This document shows, piece by piece, positions 7,676 to 16,446 of a stretch of 34,551 nucleotides of DNA. The notes beneath the pieces were generated by a model, which was not told where the DNA came from, did not search any database, and was given only the letters and a program-made list of their open reading frames with translations. The position numbers were made by a program, and so were the translations under genes. Position 1 is the first letter of the stretch. Every line of letters begins with the position of its first letter. The DNA comes from Rubrivivax sp. (GTDB lineage: Bacteria; Pseudomonadota; Gammaproteobacteria; Burkholderiales; Burkholderiaceae_C). The DNA lies in the NCBI GenBank assembly GCA_024641965.1, contig JAHECC010000021.1:1-34551 (forward strand), read 5' to 3'.

Positions 7676-8623
7676 CTACCCGAGCTCGCCGATCGACGCG
7701 CGCGCGTCGCGCAGCACCCGCGCAGACTGCGCCAAGGCCGCGTGTTCCGCATCGTCCATGGCCGGCGCGACCACGAGCGTGCCGCCCTGCCGCCCCACCA
7801 CCGTGGGCAGGGACAGGGCCACGTCGTGCAGGCCCAGCGCTCCATCCTGCACCCTCGATACCGTCAGCACGCGGTCTTCGCCACGCAGCAGGCTGCGCAG
7901 CAGCCGCGCGGTGACCAGGCCGATGGCATGGTTGGTGAAACCCTTGCGCTGGATCACCTCGTAGGCCGCGGTGCGCACCTGGTGGGCCAGCCCGGGCTCC
8001 TGGCTGCGCTGCCAGCCCGGCCAGTCACGCAGCGGCACGCCGCCGACATTGGCGCCGGACCAAAGCACGACCTTCGAATCGCCATGCTCGCCCACCACCT
8101 GCGCATGCAGCGAATCCGTCGCCACATGCAGCTGGTGGCCCAGCATCTGGCGCAGCCGCGCGGTCTCGAGCATGGTGCCGGTGCCCAGCACGCGCGCGCT
8201 CGGCAGGCCGCTGGCCTGCGTGAGCACCTGCACCAGCACGTCCACCGGGTTGCTGACGACCACCACCGTGCCGTCGAAGCCGGCCAATGCGAGGCCGATG
8301 TCATGCGCCACGCGGGCGTTGTCGCGCAGCAGGTCGAGCCGGGTTTCGTCGGCGCGGCTGCCACGCCCTGCCGCCACCACCACCACCTGCGCCTCGCGCA
8401 TCTGATCGATGCTGGCGGTGCGAACCTTGCAGCCCGGGTAGTAACACGCGCCATGCGCGAGGTCCATCGCCTCGCCCTCGGCGCGCGCCGCATTCAGATC
8501 GTGCAGCCAGAGTTCGTCGGCCGCGCCGGACACCAGTGTCGAGATCGCCACGCTGGCGCCAACCGAGCCGACGCCGATGATGCCTACCGTGTTGTGCATG
8601 CCGCCGCCCATGTTGAAACCCAT
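7676..8623 (-). CDS. L-lactate/malate dehydrogenase family protein
   Basis: A protein of about 315 residues with the LDH/MDH fold. The NAD-binding motif GIIGVGSVGASVAIS is at the N-terminus, VSNPVDVLVQVLT is the NAD-loop motif, and VVGEHGDSKVVLWS contains the catalytic His. The substrate loop reads AAGRGSRADETRLDLL: the catalytic Arg is present in ETRLDL, but the specificity position holds neither the Gln of LDH nor a clear Arg of MDH. Three in-frame ATGs (8623, 8611, 8599) and an upstream GTG (8644) are possible; 8623 has AGGGTGG a few bases upstream. The gene stands alone between the NTF2-like gene and a ligase gene, all on the minus strand. Confidence 0.85.
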   Translation of the reverse strand: MGFNMGGGMHNTVGIIGVGSVGASVAISTLVSGAADELWLHDLNAARAEGEAMDLAHGACYYPGCKVRTASIDQMREAQVVVVAAGRGSRADETRLDLLRDNARVAHDIGLALAGFDGTVVVVSNPVDVLVQVLTQASGLPSARVLGTGTMLETARLRQMLGHQLHVATDSLHAQVVGEHGDSKVVLWSGANVGGVPLRDWPGWQRSQEPGLAHQVRTAAYEVIQRKGFTNHAIGLVTARLLRSLLRGEDRVLTVSRVQDGALGLHDVALSLPTVVGRQGGTLVVAPAMDDAEHAALAQSARVLRDARASIGELG

Positions 8624-8719
8624 TGAGTCCACCCTGTCGAACACGGTGGTCGCGCAGGCTTGCCCGCGCGACGAGGGTCGATCATAGGCAAGGCCTTCGC
8701 GGCGTATGGCCGCGCGGCC

Positions 8720-10327
8720 TCAGAGCTCGCTCAGTTCACCTTTAAGCCAGCTGTCGCGCAGCTTGAACTTCTGGATCTTGCCCGAGCCGGTCAGCGGGAA
8801 GGCGTCGAGCACGAACCAGTGGCGCGGCGTCTTGTGTGGCGCCAGCTTGTCGCGCATGTAGTCGCTGAGCTGATCCTTGTCGATGCGTTGCCCCGGCTTG
8901 GGCCGCAGGAAGGCCGCCACCTGCTCGCCCCACTTGGCGTCGGGCAGCCCCACCACTGCCACCTCGCCGACGCTGGCGTGGCGGAACAGCAGCTCCTCCA
9001 GTTCGCGCGGGTAGATGTTCTCGCCGCCGCGGATGATCATGTCCTTGAGCCGGCCTTCCACGGTGCAGTAGCCGCGCGCGTCCATCGCGCAAAGGTCGCC
9101 GGTGTGCAGCCAGCCGTCGGCGTCGATGGCGGCGGCGGTGGCCTCGGGGTTCTCGAAGTAGCCGTGCATGACCAGGTAGCCGCGCGTGCAGAACTCGCCG
9201 ATCTGCCCGACCGGCAGCGTGGCGCCGGTATCGGGGTCGATGATCTTCACCTCCACGTGCGGCAGCGGCGTGCCGATGGTGCCGGCTTTGTCGGCGACGC
9301 TGTCGTCGGGCCGCGTCATCGTCGCCACCGGCGAGCATTCGGTCTGGCCGAAGACGATGGTGAAGGGCGCGCCCAGACGCTGCTCGAACTGCTGCACCAG
9401 CGCCGCCGGCACGGTGGAGCCGCCCGAGCAGATGGCTTGCGTGCTCGACAGGTCGGTGTCGGCGAAGCTGGGGTGCTCCATCATCGCGACGAGCATCGTC
9501 GGCACGCCGATCATCGCGTTGCCGCGGTAGCTGCCGAAGAGTTCGAGCACCAGCCCCGGCTCGAATGCCTCGACCAGCACCTGCGTGCAGCGCTTGGACA
9601 CCGCGCCGAGCACGCAGCACACGCAGCCGCCGGTGTGGAACAGCGGCATCGTCGTCACCCACACCGCGCCGTCCTTGACTCCCATGCGCTCGGCGGTGTG
9701 CGCACCGTTGTTGGCCAGGCCGCGGTGGTGCAGCAGCGCGCCCTTCGGGAAGCCGGTGGTGCCCGAGGTGTACTGGATCATCACCGCGTCCATCGGCTGC
9801 ACCGTGGGCAGTGCGATGCCGGGCGCCTCACCCCGGGCGAGAAACTCGTCCCATTGGTCGAAGCGCAGCACGTGGCGCAGTTCGGGGCAATCGGGCGCCA
9901 CCTTCAGCACCGTGGCCAGCATCGGGTTGCCGCGGAATGCCTCGACGACGAAGATGCCGGCACTGCGCGACTGCTTCAGCACGTATTCCAGCTCCTGTGC
10001 GCGAAAGGCCGGGTTGACTGTCACCAGCACCACGCCGGCCAGCGCCGCGCCAAACTCCAGCATCACCCATTCGGGCAGGTTCTGCGCCCACACCGCCACG
10101 CGCTCGCCGGGCTCGAAGTGGGCGCGCAGCGCGCGTGCGGTGCGTAGCGCTTCGGCATGCAGCTGGGCGTAGGTCCACTGGCGTCGCGCGGCGGGGTCGG
10201 CCACGCCGGCGATCAGCGCGATGCGATCGGGCGTGGTCTCGGCCGCCCAGGCCAGCAGGTCGCCGAGCGTGAGGTCGCGCAGCGGCGGCTCGCTGGGACC
10301 GCGGGTGTGGGACAGGGTCAGTGCCAT
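8720..10327 (-). CDS. Fatty-acid/acyl-CoA ligase (AMP-forming, FadD-like)
   Basis: A 535-residue ANL enzyme. The P-loop YTSGTTGFPKG is at 186-196, VFGQTE is the A5 motif, WLHTGDLCAMDARGYC is A7, GRLKDMIIRGGENIYPRELE is the A8 hinge, and the catalytic Lys517 is in TGSGKIQKF. It ligates a carboxylate to CoA with ATP. The sequence resembles the FadD3/FadD35-type and 'AMP-binding protein' set used for fatty or cyclic acids; the substrate is not determined. It is divergent from the monooxygenase/thiolase pair, and the three may belong to one degradation route (inference). A 12-bp palindrome, GGCCGCGCGGCC, lies directly after its stop (8708-8719) without a T-tract. Confidence 0.92.
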   Translation of the reverse strand: MALTLSHTRGPSEPPLRDLTLGDLLAWAAETTPDRIALIAGVADPAARRQWTYAQLHAEALRTARALRAHFEPGERVAVWAQNLPEWVMLEFGAALAGVVLVTVNPAFRAQELEYVLKQSRSAGIFVVEAFRGNPMLATVLKVAPDCPELRHVLRFDQWDEFLARGEAPGIALPTVQPMDAVMIQYTSGTTGFPKGALLHHRGLANNGAHTAERMGVKDGAVWVTTMPLFHTGGCVCCVLGAVSKRCTQVLVEAFEPGLVLELFGSYRGNAMIGVPTMLVAMMEHPSFADTDLSSTQAICSGGSTVPAALVQQFEQRLGAPFTIVFGQTECSPVATMTRPDDSVADKAGTIGTPLPHVEVKIIDPDTGATLPVGQIGEFCTRGYLVMHGYFENPEATAAAIDADGWLHTGDLCAMDARGYCTVEGRLKDMIIRGGENIYPRELEELLFRHASVGEVAVVGLPDAKWGEQVAAFLRPKPGQRIDKDQLSDYMRDKLAPHKTPRHWFVLDAFPLTGSGKIQKFKLRDSWLKGELSEL

Positions 10328-10460
10328 GTTCGGGCTCCGGCGGATTGGGGCGCGTTCAGCCTACACCGGGCCGTGCAGGTTGTCGCTTCGGGGGCACCCT
10401 CAGGCGGCGCATGGGCACAGAATGGCCGCCTGCCGTTCACTCCTCGAAGGAGATTCCCAA

Positions 10461-10778
10461 ATGATCCACGTCGTCGCCATGCTCACGACGCAGCCCGGCC
10501 AGCGCGCCAAGGTGCTGCAGGCCTTCAATGCCAATGCCGTCACCGTGCGCCAGGAAGAGGGTTGCATCGAATACGTCGCCACCGTCGATGCGCGCGGCCT
10601 GCCGGAATCGCCCGGCACAGTGGGCGAGGACAGCTTCGTCGTCGTCGAGAAATGGGCCAGCCTGGCGGCGCTGCAGGCGCACGCGGTGGCGCCGCACATG
10701 AAGGCCTATGCCGCCGGCGTCAAGGAGCTGATGGCCAAGCGCGTGATCCACATACTGGAGCCGGCCGAAGGCGCCTGA
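10461..10778 (+). CDS. Antibiotic biosynthesis monooxygenase (ABM) domain protein, putative quinol monooxygenase
   Basis: A 105-residue single ABM-domain protein (ferredoxin-like fold, YgiN type). MIHVVAMLTTQPGQRAKVLQ is the first strand-helix, EEGCIEYVAT the second strand, and EKWASLAALQAHAVAPHMKAY carries the conserved W-x-S and AH-x-x-x-PH motif. Family members oxidise quinols or act on haem without a cofactor, but many have no known substrate. A strong Shine-Dalgarno, GAAGGAGA, precedes the ATG. A 39-nt gap to the thiolase suggests cotranscription. Confidence 0.88.
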   Translation: MIHVVAMLTTQPGQRAKVLQAFNANAVTVRQEEGCIEYVATVDARGLPESPGTVGEDSFVVVEKWASLAALQAHAVAPHMKAYAAGVKELMAKRVIHILEPAEGA

Positions 10779-10817
10779 GCTTCGGTTCTACACTGACCGC
10801 GAACCCGAGGAACTGCC

Positions 10818-12020
10818 ATGACCCACGCCTACATCTGCGACGCTATCCGTACCCCCTTCGGCCGCTATGGCGGCGCGCTGTCGTCCGTGCGCACCGACGA
10901 CCTGGGCGCGGTGCCGATCCGCGCGCTGATGGCGCGCAACCCCAAGGTCGACTGGCAGGCCGTGGCCGACGTGCTCTACGGCTGCGCCAACCAGGCCGGG
11001 GAGGACAACCGCAACGTCGCGCGCATGGCGGCATTGCTGGCCGGGTTGCCGATCGAGGTGCCGGGCGCGACCATCAACCGCCTGTGCGGCTCGGGCCTGG
11101 ATGCCGTGGGCTCGGCCGCGCGCGCGATCCGCTGCGGCGAGGCGCAGCTGATGATCGCCGGCGGCGTGGAAAGCATGAGCCGCGCGCCCTTCGTCATGCC
11201 GAAGGCCGAGACGGCCTTCTCGCGCGCCAACACGGTGTACGACACGACCATCGGCTGGCGCTTCGTGAACAAGCTGATGAAGCAGCAGTACGGCATCGAT
11301 TCAATGCCCGAGACCGCAGAGAACGTGGCCGCACAGTTCAATATCGAGCGCGAGGCGCAGGATCGCATGGCGCTGGCTTCGCAGCTCAAGGCCGTGGCGG
11401 GTCAGAAGAGCGGCTTCTTCGAGCGCGAGATCACGCCGGTCAGCGTGCCGCAGCGCAGGGGCGACCCGGTCGTCGTGAGCCTGGACGAACACCCGCGCGA
11501 AACCTCGCTCGACGCGCTGGCCCGGCTCAAGCCCATCGTCAAGCCCGAGGGTACGGTCACCGCCGGCAACGCCAGCGGTGTGAACGACGGCGCCTGCGCC
11601 TTGCTGCTGGCCAGCGAGAGCGCTGCCGCGAAGCACGGCTTGAAGCCGCGCGCACGCGTGGTCGGCATGGCCACCGCCGGCGTGGCGCCGCGCATCATGG
11701 GCTTCGGCCCGGCGCCGGCCGTGCGCAAGGTGCTGGAGCTGACCGGGTTGAACCTGAAGCAGATGGACGTGATCGAGCTGAACGAAGCCTTTGCCGCGCA
11801 AGGCCTGGCGGTGCTGCGCGATCTGGGCATCGCCGATGACGACGCGCGCGTCAATCCCAATGGTGGTGCGATTGCGCTGGGACACCCGCTGGGCGCCAGC
11901 GGTGCGCGGCTGGCGACCACCGCGCTGAACCAGCTGGAAGTCATCGGTGGGCGCTACGGCCTGTGCACGATGTGCATCGGCGTCGGCCAGGGCATCGCGC
12001 TGGTGATCGAGCGCGTATAG
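10818..12020 (+). CDS. pcaF: Acetyl-CoA acyltransferase, 3-oxoadipyl-CoA thiolase type
   Basis: A 400-residue thiolase. Nucleophilic Cys90 lies in NRLCGSGLDAVG, His356 in GHPLGASG and the second Cys386 in CTMCIGVGQG. The N-terminal stretch AIRTPFGRYGGALSSVRTDD and the exact length of 400 are characteristic of PcaF/PaaJ 3-oxoadipyl-CoA thiolases, which cleave 3-oxoadipyl-CoA to succinyl-CoA and acetyl-CoA at the end of the beta-ketoadipate and phenylacetate routes. No other pca or paa gene is in the window, so a different beta-oxidation role remains possible and the symbol is provisional. A Shine-Dalgarno-like GAGGA lies before the ATG. Confidence 0.9.
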   Translation: MTHAYICDAIRTPFGRYGGALSSVRTDDLGAVPIRALMARNPKVDWQAVADVLYGCANQAGEDNRNVARMAALLAGLPIEVPGATINRLCGSGLDAVGSAARAIRCGEAQLMIAGGVESMSRAPFVMPKAETAFSRANTVYDTTIGWRFVNKLMKQQYGIDSMPETAENVAAQFNIEREAQDRMALASQLKAVAGQKSGFFEREITPVSVPQRRGDPVVVSLDEHPRETSLDALARLKPIVKPEGTVTAGNASGVNDGACALLLASESAAAKHGLKPRARVVGMATAGVAPRIMGFGPAPAVRKVLELTGLNLKQMDVIELNEAFAAQGLAVLRDLGIADDDARVNPNGGAIALGHPLGASGARLATTALNQLEVIGGRYGLCTMCIGVGQGIALVIERV

Positions 12021-12037
12021 GCAAGGGGGTGGCGGCC

Positions 12038-12065
12038 TTGCGATGACGTGGGCAGTTGTTATGCT
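12038..12065 (+). promoter_or_regulatory. Putative promoter of the RND efflux operon
   Basis: TTGCGA at 12038-12043 and TATGCT at 12060-12065 are separated by 16 nt, a fair sigma-70 match. Transcription would begin near 12072, about 30 nt before the adaptor ATG at 12102. This placement argues against the in-frame GTG at 12048, which lies within the promoter itself. No regulator gene is adjacent and no clear operator dyad is visible. Confidence 0.45.
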
Positions 12066-12101
12066 GTGCCGGTCCGCAATCAAGGCTTCCCGCCGATCCC
12101 C

Positions 12102-13286
12102 ATGGCCGCTGCCGGCAAGCACACCCGAAATGTGAACCCACGCTTGGCCGCACTGGGCTTGCTGTTCGCGCTGGCCGGCTGCGGCAAGCCGCCGGAAAAA
12201 CCGCCGCCCGCGCCGCTGGACGTGAGCATCGTCACCGTGCAGGCCCAGGATGTGCCGGTGTCGGCGGTGTACGTGGCGCAGACGCAGAGCTCCCAGGCGG
12301 TGAACATCCAGGCGCGCGTGTCGGGCTTCCTCGACAAGCGCGTCTACACCGAAGGCTCGGTGGTGAAGAAGGGCCAGGTGCTGTTCCTGATGGACAAGAA
12401 GCCCTTCCAGGCCCAGGTGGACGGCGCAGCCGCCGCGCTACAGCGCAACCAGGCCTCGCTTCAGGTGGCCACCGCCAACCTCAACCGCACCAAGCCGCTG
12501 GCGGCGCGCAACGCGCTGTCGCAGAAGGACCTGGACAACGCGCAGGGCCAGTACGAACAGGCCGGCGCCGCGGTGGAGGAAAGCAAGGCCCAGCTCGTCT
12601 CGGCGCAGCTGAACCTGAGCTACTGCACCATCAGCTCGCCGATCAACGGCATCAGCAGCTATGCGCAGGTGGCCGACGGCTCCTACGTCAACACGCAGAA
12701 CAGCCAGCTGACCACGGTGTCGGTGCTGTCGCCGATGTGGGTCAACTTCAGCCTGTCGGAGAACGAATACCAGCGCATCGAGAACGACGTCAAGGCGGGG
12801 CGGCTGATTCTGCCGAAGGACCGCAGCATGACCGTCGAGATCGAGCAGGTCGACGGCAGCGTGTTCCCCTTCACCGGCAAGATCACCTTTGCCGACCCCT
12901 CGTACAACCCGCAGACCGGCACCTTCCTGATCCGCGCCACGGTGAACAACCCGAAAGGCATGCTGCGCCCGAACCAGTATGTGCGCGCGAGGCTCAGGGG
13001 CGGAAAGCGTCCGAACGCGATTCGGGTGCCGCAGCGCGCGGTGCAGCAAAGCGGTCAGGGGCATTTCGTCTGGCTGGTCGACAAGGAAGGCAAGGCCGAT
13101 TTGCGGCCGGTGACGGTGGGCGACTGGTACGAAGACAGCTGGTTCATCAACGAAGGGCTGCGCGCCGGCGACGAACTGGTGGTCGATGGCGGCCAGCGGC
13201 TGTCGGCCGGCGCGACGGTGGTGGTGAACTCGCGTGACGGTGTCGCCACCGCTGCACGACCCGCGGCATCGGCAGCCAGTCGCTGA
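12102..13286 (+). CDS. RND efflux periplasmic adaptor (MexA/AcrA-type lipoprotein)
   Basis: A 394-residue membrane fusion protein. The signal sequence ends in a lipobox, ALAGC, with Cys27 as the lipidation site, so it is anchored in the periplasmic leaflet of the inner membrane. The lipoyl half-motifs flank a helical hairpin (about residues 110-175, with LNRTKPLAARNALSQKDLDN). The beta-barrel region includes PFTGKITFADPSYNPQTGTF and the C-terminal part has IRVPQRAVQQSGQGHFVWLV. It couples the inner pump to the outer channel. Its TGA is followed immediately by the ATG of the pump gene. Specific drug substrates cannot be read from the sequence. Confidence 0.93.
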   Translation: MAAAGKHTRNVNPRLAALGLLFALAGCGKPPEKPPPAPLDVSIVTVQAQDVPVSAVYVAQTQSSQAVNIQARVSGFLDKRVYTEGSVVKKGQVLFLMDKKPFQAQVDGAAAALQRNQASLQVATANLNRTKPLAARNALSQKDLDNAQGQYEQAGAAVEESKAQLVSAQLNLSYCTISSPINGISSYAQVADGSYVNTQNSQLTTVSVLSPMWVNFSLSENEYQRIENDVKAGRLILPKDRSMTVEIEQVDGSVFPFTGKITFADPSYNPQTGTFLIRATVNNPKGMLRPNQYVRARLRGGKRPNAIRVPQRAVQQSGQGHFVWLVDKEGKADLRPVTVGDWYEDSWFINEGLRAGDELVVDGGQRLSAGATVVVNSRDGVATAARPAASAASR

Positions 13287-16200
13287 ATGTTCTCTCGCTT
13301 CTTCATCGAACGGCCGATCTTCGCGGTCGTCGTCGCGCTGCTGATCGGACTGGCCGGGCTGGTGTCGATCACCGCGCTGCCTGTGCAGCAGTACCCGGCG
13401 ATCACGCCGGTGCAGGTGACGGTGCAGGCCAGCTACCCCGGCGCCGATTCGAAGACGCTGGCCGATTCGGTGGCCTCGCCGATCGAGGCGCAGATCAACG
13501 GCGTCGACGGCATGCTCTACATGAGCAGCACCAGCTCGGCCACCGGCCAGCTGGTGCTGACGGTGTACTTCGCGCTCGACACCGACCCCGACATCGCCCA
13601 GGTGCAGGTGCAGAACCGCGTCAACCTGGCGCTGCCGCAGCTGCCGTCCGCCGTGACGCAGCAGGGCGTGTCGGTGCAGAAGAAGTCGGCGACGATCATG
13701 ATGCTGGTGGCCATCACCGGCGAGGCGGCGCGCTACAGCGCCGAGTACGTCGCCAACTACGCCAACGTGTACGTGCTCGATGCGCTGAAGCGCGTGCCCG
13801 GCGCCGGCCAGGCGCAGATCATGGGCGTGCCCGACCAGGCGATGCGCATCTGGATGAACCCGGACCGCATGGCCTCGCTGGGCATCACCACCAGCGACAT
13901 CGCCAATGCGGTGAACCAGCAGAACGCGCTGTTCGGCGCGGGCCAGGTGGGCCAGCCGCCGAACGCGGCGCCGGTGGAGCTGACCTTTCCGGTGGTCACG
14001 CAGAGCCCGTTCACCGACCCGCGCCAGTACGAGAACATCATCCTGCGCGCCAGCCAGGACCAGAGCGCGATCGTGCGCCTGGGCGCGGTGGCGCGTGCCG
14101 ACGTGGGTCTGCGCCAGTACATCGTCGACAGCCGGTTGGACAACGCGCCGGCGACCTTCATCGCCATCTACCAGCAGCCCGGCGCCAACGGTCTGGTGGT
14201 GTCGAACGCGGTGCGCAAGTCGCTGGCGCAGATGAAGTCGCGCTTTCCCGACGGCATCGATTACGCCATCGCGCTGGACACCAACGACTTCGTGCGCCTG
14301 TCGATCGAGGAGGTGCTGAAGACGCTGGCCGAGGCGCTGGTGCTGGTGGTGCTGGTGGTGTACCTGTTCCTGCAGAGCTTTCGCACCACGTTCATCTGCG
14401 CGGTGGCCATCATCGTCTCGCTGGTCGCCACCTTCGCCGGCATGCTCGCGCTGGGCTTTTCCATCAACCTGCTGACACTGTTCGGGCTGATCCTGGCCAT
14501 CGGCATGGTCGTCGACGATGCCATCGTGGTGTGCGAGAACGTCGAGCGCAACATGCACCAGCACCACATCGGGCCGAAGGAAGCGACGATCCGCTCGATG
14601 GACGAGATCGGCAGTTCGCTGGTCGCCGTGGTGCTGGTGATGGCCTCGGTGTTCATCCCCGCGGCCTTCCTGCCCGGCACCACCGGGCAGCTGTACAAGC
14701 AGTTCGCCATCACCATCGTCATCTCGGTGTCGGTGTCGGGCTTCATCGCGCTCACACTCACGCCGGCCATGTGCGCGGCGCTGCTCAAGCACAACCCGCC
14801 ACCGCAACGCGGGCCCTTCGCCTGGTTCAATCGTCAGGTCGACCGCATCACGCGCGGCTTCGGACACGCGGTGGAATTCGTCATCAAGCGCATGGTGATT
14901 GCGTTCGTGCTGCTCGGCGCATTCATGTACGCCATCTGGCACCTTTTCTCGATCCTGCCCACCAGCTTCGTGCCGCAGGAGGACCAGGGCTACGCCGTGG
15001 TGGCCATCGTCATGCCGCAGTCGGCCAGCCTGTCGCGCACGCAGGCGGTGGCCGAGCGTGTCGACGCCATGCTCGCGAAGATCCCCGGCGTGGACAAGCG
15101 ATCGATGGTCACCGGCTACAGCCTGATCGACGGCGGCTTCAAGAACAACGCCGCCACCTTCTTCGTCACCTTCAAGCCCTTCGATGAACGCTACAAGCTG
15201 GAGAACGTCAAGGAGCAGAACGCGCGCGCCATCCTGGTCAAGCTGTTCAACGAGGCCAAGGTGATCGAAGAAGGCGTGGTGCTGCCGATCTCGCCGCCAC
15301 CGATCCCCGGCATCGGCAGCACTGGCGGCTTCGAGTTCTGGATCCAGGACACCGCCGCCGGCTCGCCGGTGGCGCTGGAGGCGCAGACCAAGGCCTTCCT
15401 CGAGCGAGCGCGCGCGCGCCCAGAGCTGACCGGGTTGAACAGCACCTTCACCGCCAGCGCGCAGCAGTTGCGCGCCGATGTCGACCGCGACAAGGCCACC
15501 CTGCTGGGTGTGCCGGTGCAGGACGTGTACAGCGCGATCCAGGCCCAGTTCGGTTCCTTGACCGTCAGCCAGTTCAGCCAGTTCAGCCGCGTTTGGTGGG
15601 TGATCCTGCAGTCCGATGCGCGCTATCGCGAGACGCCCGCGGACCTGACGCGGCTGTACACGCGCAACCACGACAACAAGATGGTGCCGCTGTCGGCAGT
15701 GGTCGACACCGGCTGGTCGGCGGGGCCGGACCTGCTGCCGCACTTCAACGGCTTCCCGGCGGCCAAGGTCATCGGCGGCCCGGCCGGCGGCTACAGCTCG
15801 GGCCAGGCGATCCGCGCGATGGAGGAAGTCGCGGCCACGTTGCCGCCGCAGTACCGCGGCGCCTGGTCGGGCCTGGCCTTCGAGGAAAAACAATCCGGCG
15901 GCACCTCGATGCTGGCCTTCGCCTTCGGCTTGCTGATCGTGTTCCTGGTGCTGGCTGCGCAGTACGAAAGCTGGACGCTGCCCGGCGCGGTGATGACGGC
16001 GATCCCCTTCGGCGTGCTCGGCGCGCTGGCGGTCAACGCGATCCGCGGGCTGGAGAACGATGTCTACTTCCAGATCGGACTGCTGGTGCTGATCGGGCTG
16101 GGCGCGAAGAACGCGGTGCTGCGCGTGTCGGCGGCGGTGGACTTTCGCAGCCAGGGCCACAGCATCATGGAGGCCACACGGCTGGCCGGCGAGCAGCGCT

Positions 16201-16445
16201 TGCGCCCGATCATCATGACCTCGCTGGCCTTCGCGGTGGGCTGCCTGCCGCTGGCGCTGGCGCTCGGTGCCGGTGCCAACGCACGGCACTCGATCGGCAC
16301 CGGCATCATCGGCGGCATGATCGGCGAGACCACGCTGGCCATGCTGTACGTGCCGCTGTTCTTCTACATCTTCGACCGGCTGGCCGAGCGGCGCAAGGGC
16401 AAGGCGCCCGCAGCAGCGCCCGTCGCCAAGCACGAGGACGGCTGA
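13287..16445 (+). CDS. RND multidrug efflux permease (HAE-1, AcrB/MexB family)
   Basis: A 1052-residue inner-membrane proton/drug antiporter, full length for the family. It opens with MFSRFFIERPIFAVVVAL, the usual TM1. The two large periplasmic loops and 12 membrane segments are intact. The proton-relay residues are conserved: Asp410-Asp411 in GMVVDDAIVVCENVER and Lys941 in GLGAKNAVL, equivalent to AcrB Asp407, Asp408 and Lys940. The start directly follows the adaptor stop and the next gene begins 1 nt after its TGA, so the three components are tightly co-translated. HAE-1 pumps export hydrophobic and amphiphilic compounds; the substrate range here is unknown. Confidence 0.96.
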   Translation: MFSRFFIERPIFAVVVALLIGLAGLVSITALPVQQYPAITPVQVTVQASYPGADSKTLADSVASPIEAQINGVDGMLYMSSTSSATGQLVLTVYFALDTDPDIAQVQVQNRVNLALPQLPSAVTQQGVSVQKKSATIMMLVAITGEAARYSAEYVANYANVYVLDALKRVPGAGQAQIMGVPDQAMRIWMNPDRMASLGITTSDIANAVNQQNALFGAGQVGQPPNAAPVELTFPVVTQSPFTDPRQYENIILRASQDQSAIVRLGAVARADVGLRQYIVDSRLDNAPATFIAIYQQPGANGLVVSNAVRKSLAQMKSRFPDGIDYAIALDTNDFVRLSIEEVLKTLAEALVLVVLVVYLFLQSFRTTFICAVAIIVSLVATFAGMLALGFSINLLTLFGLILAIGMVVDDAIVVCENVERNMHQHHIGPKEATIRSMDEIGSSLVAVVLVMASVFIPAAFLPGTTGQLYKQFAITIVISVSVSGFIALTLTPAMCAALLKHNPPPQRGPFAWFNRQVDRITRGFGHAVEFVIKRMVIAFVLLGAFMYAIWHLFSILPTSFVPQEDQGYAVVAIVMPQSASLSRTQAVAERVDAMLAKIPGVDKRSMVTGYSLIDGGFKNNAATFFVTFKPFDERYKLENVKEQNARAILVKLFNEAKVIEEGVVLPISPPPIPGIGSTGGFEFWIQDTAAGSPVALEAQTKAFLERARARPELTGLNSTFTASAQQLRADVDRDKATLLGVPVQDVYSAIQAQFGSLTVSQFSQFSRVWWVILQSDARYRETPADLTRLYTRNHDNKMVPLSAVVDTGWSAGPDLLPHFNGFPAAKVIGGPAGGYSSGQAIRAMEEVAATLPPQYRGAWSGLAFEEKQSGGTSMLAFAFGLLIVFLVLAAQYESWTLPGAVMTAIPFGVLGALAVNAIRGLENDVYFQIGLLVLIGLGAKNAVLRVSAAVDFRSQGHSIMEATRLAGEQRLRPIIMTSLAFAVGCLPLALALGAGANARHSIGTGIIGGMIGETTLAMLYVPLFFYIFDRLAERRKGKAPAAAPVAKHEDG

Positions 16446-16446
16446 G

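Noticed and set aside
8708-8719. GGCCGCGCGGCC palindrome after the FadD-like gene as a terminator
   Set aside because: No T-tract follows on the minus strand and such GC palindromes are expected by chance in this composition.
12048-12101. GTG start for a longer RND adaptor
   Set aside because: It lies between the -35 and -10 of the likely promoter and adds unconserved residues ahead of the lipoprotein signal; ATG 12102 fits better.
14339-14365. CTGGTGGTG-type triplet run resembling a simple repeat
   Set aside because: It encodes the Leu/Val-rich TM segment (ALVLVVLVVYLF) of the RND pump and reflects amino-acid composition.
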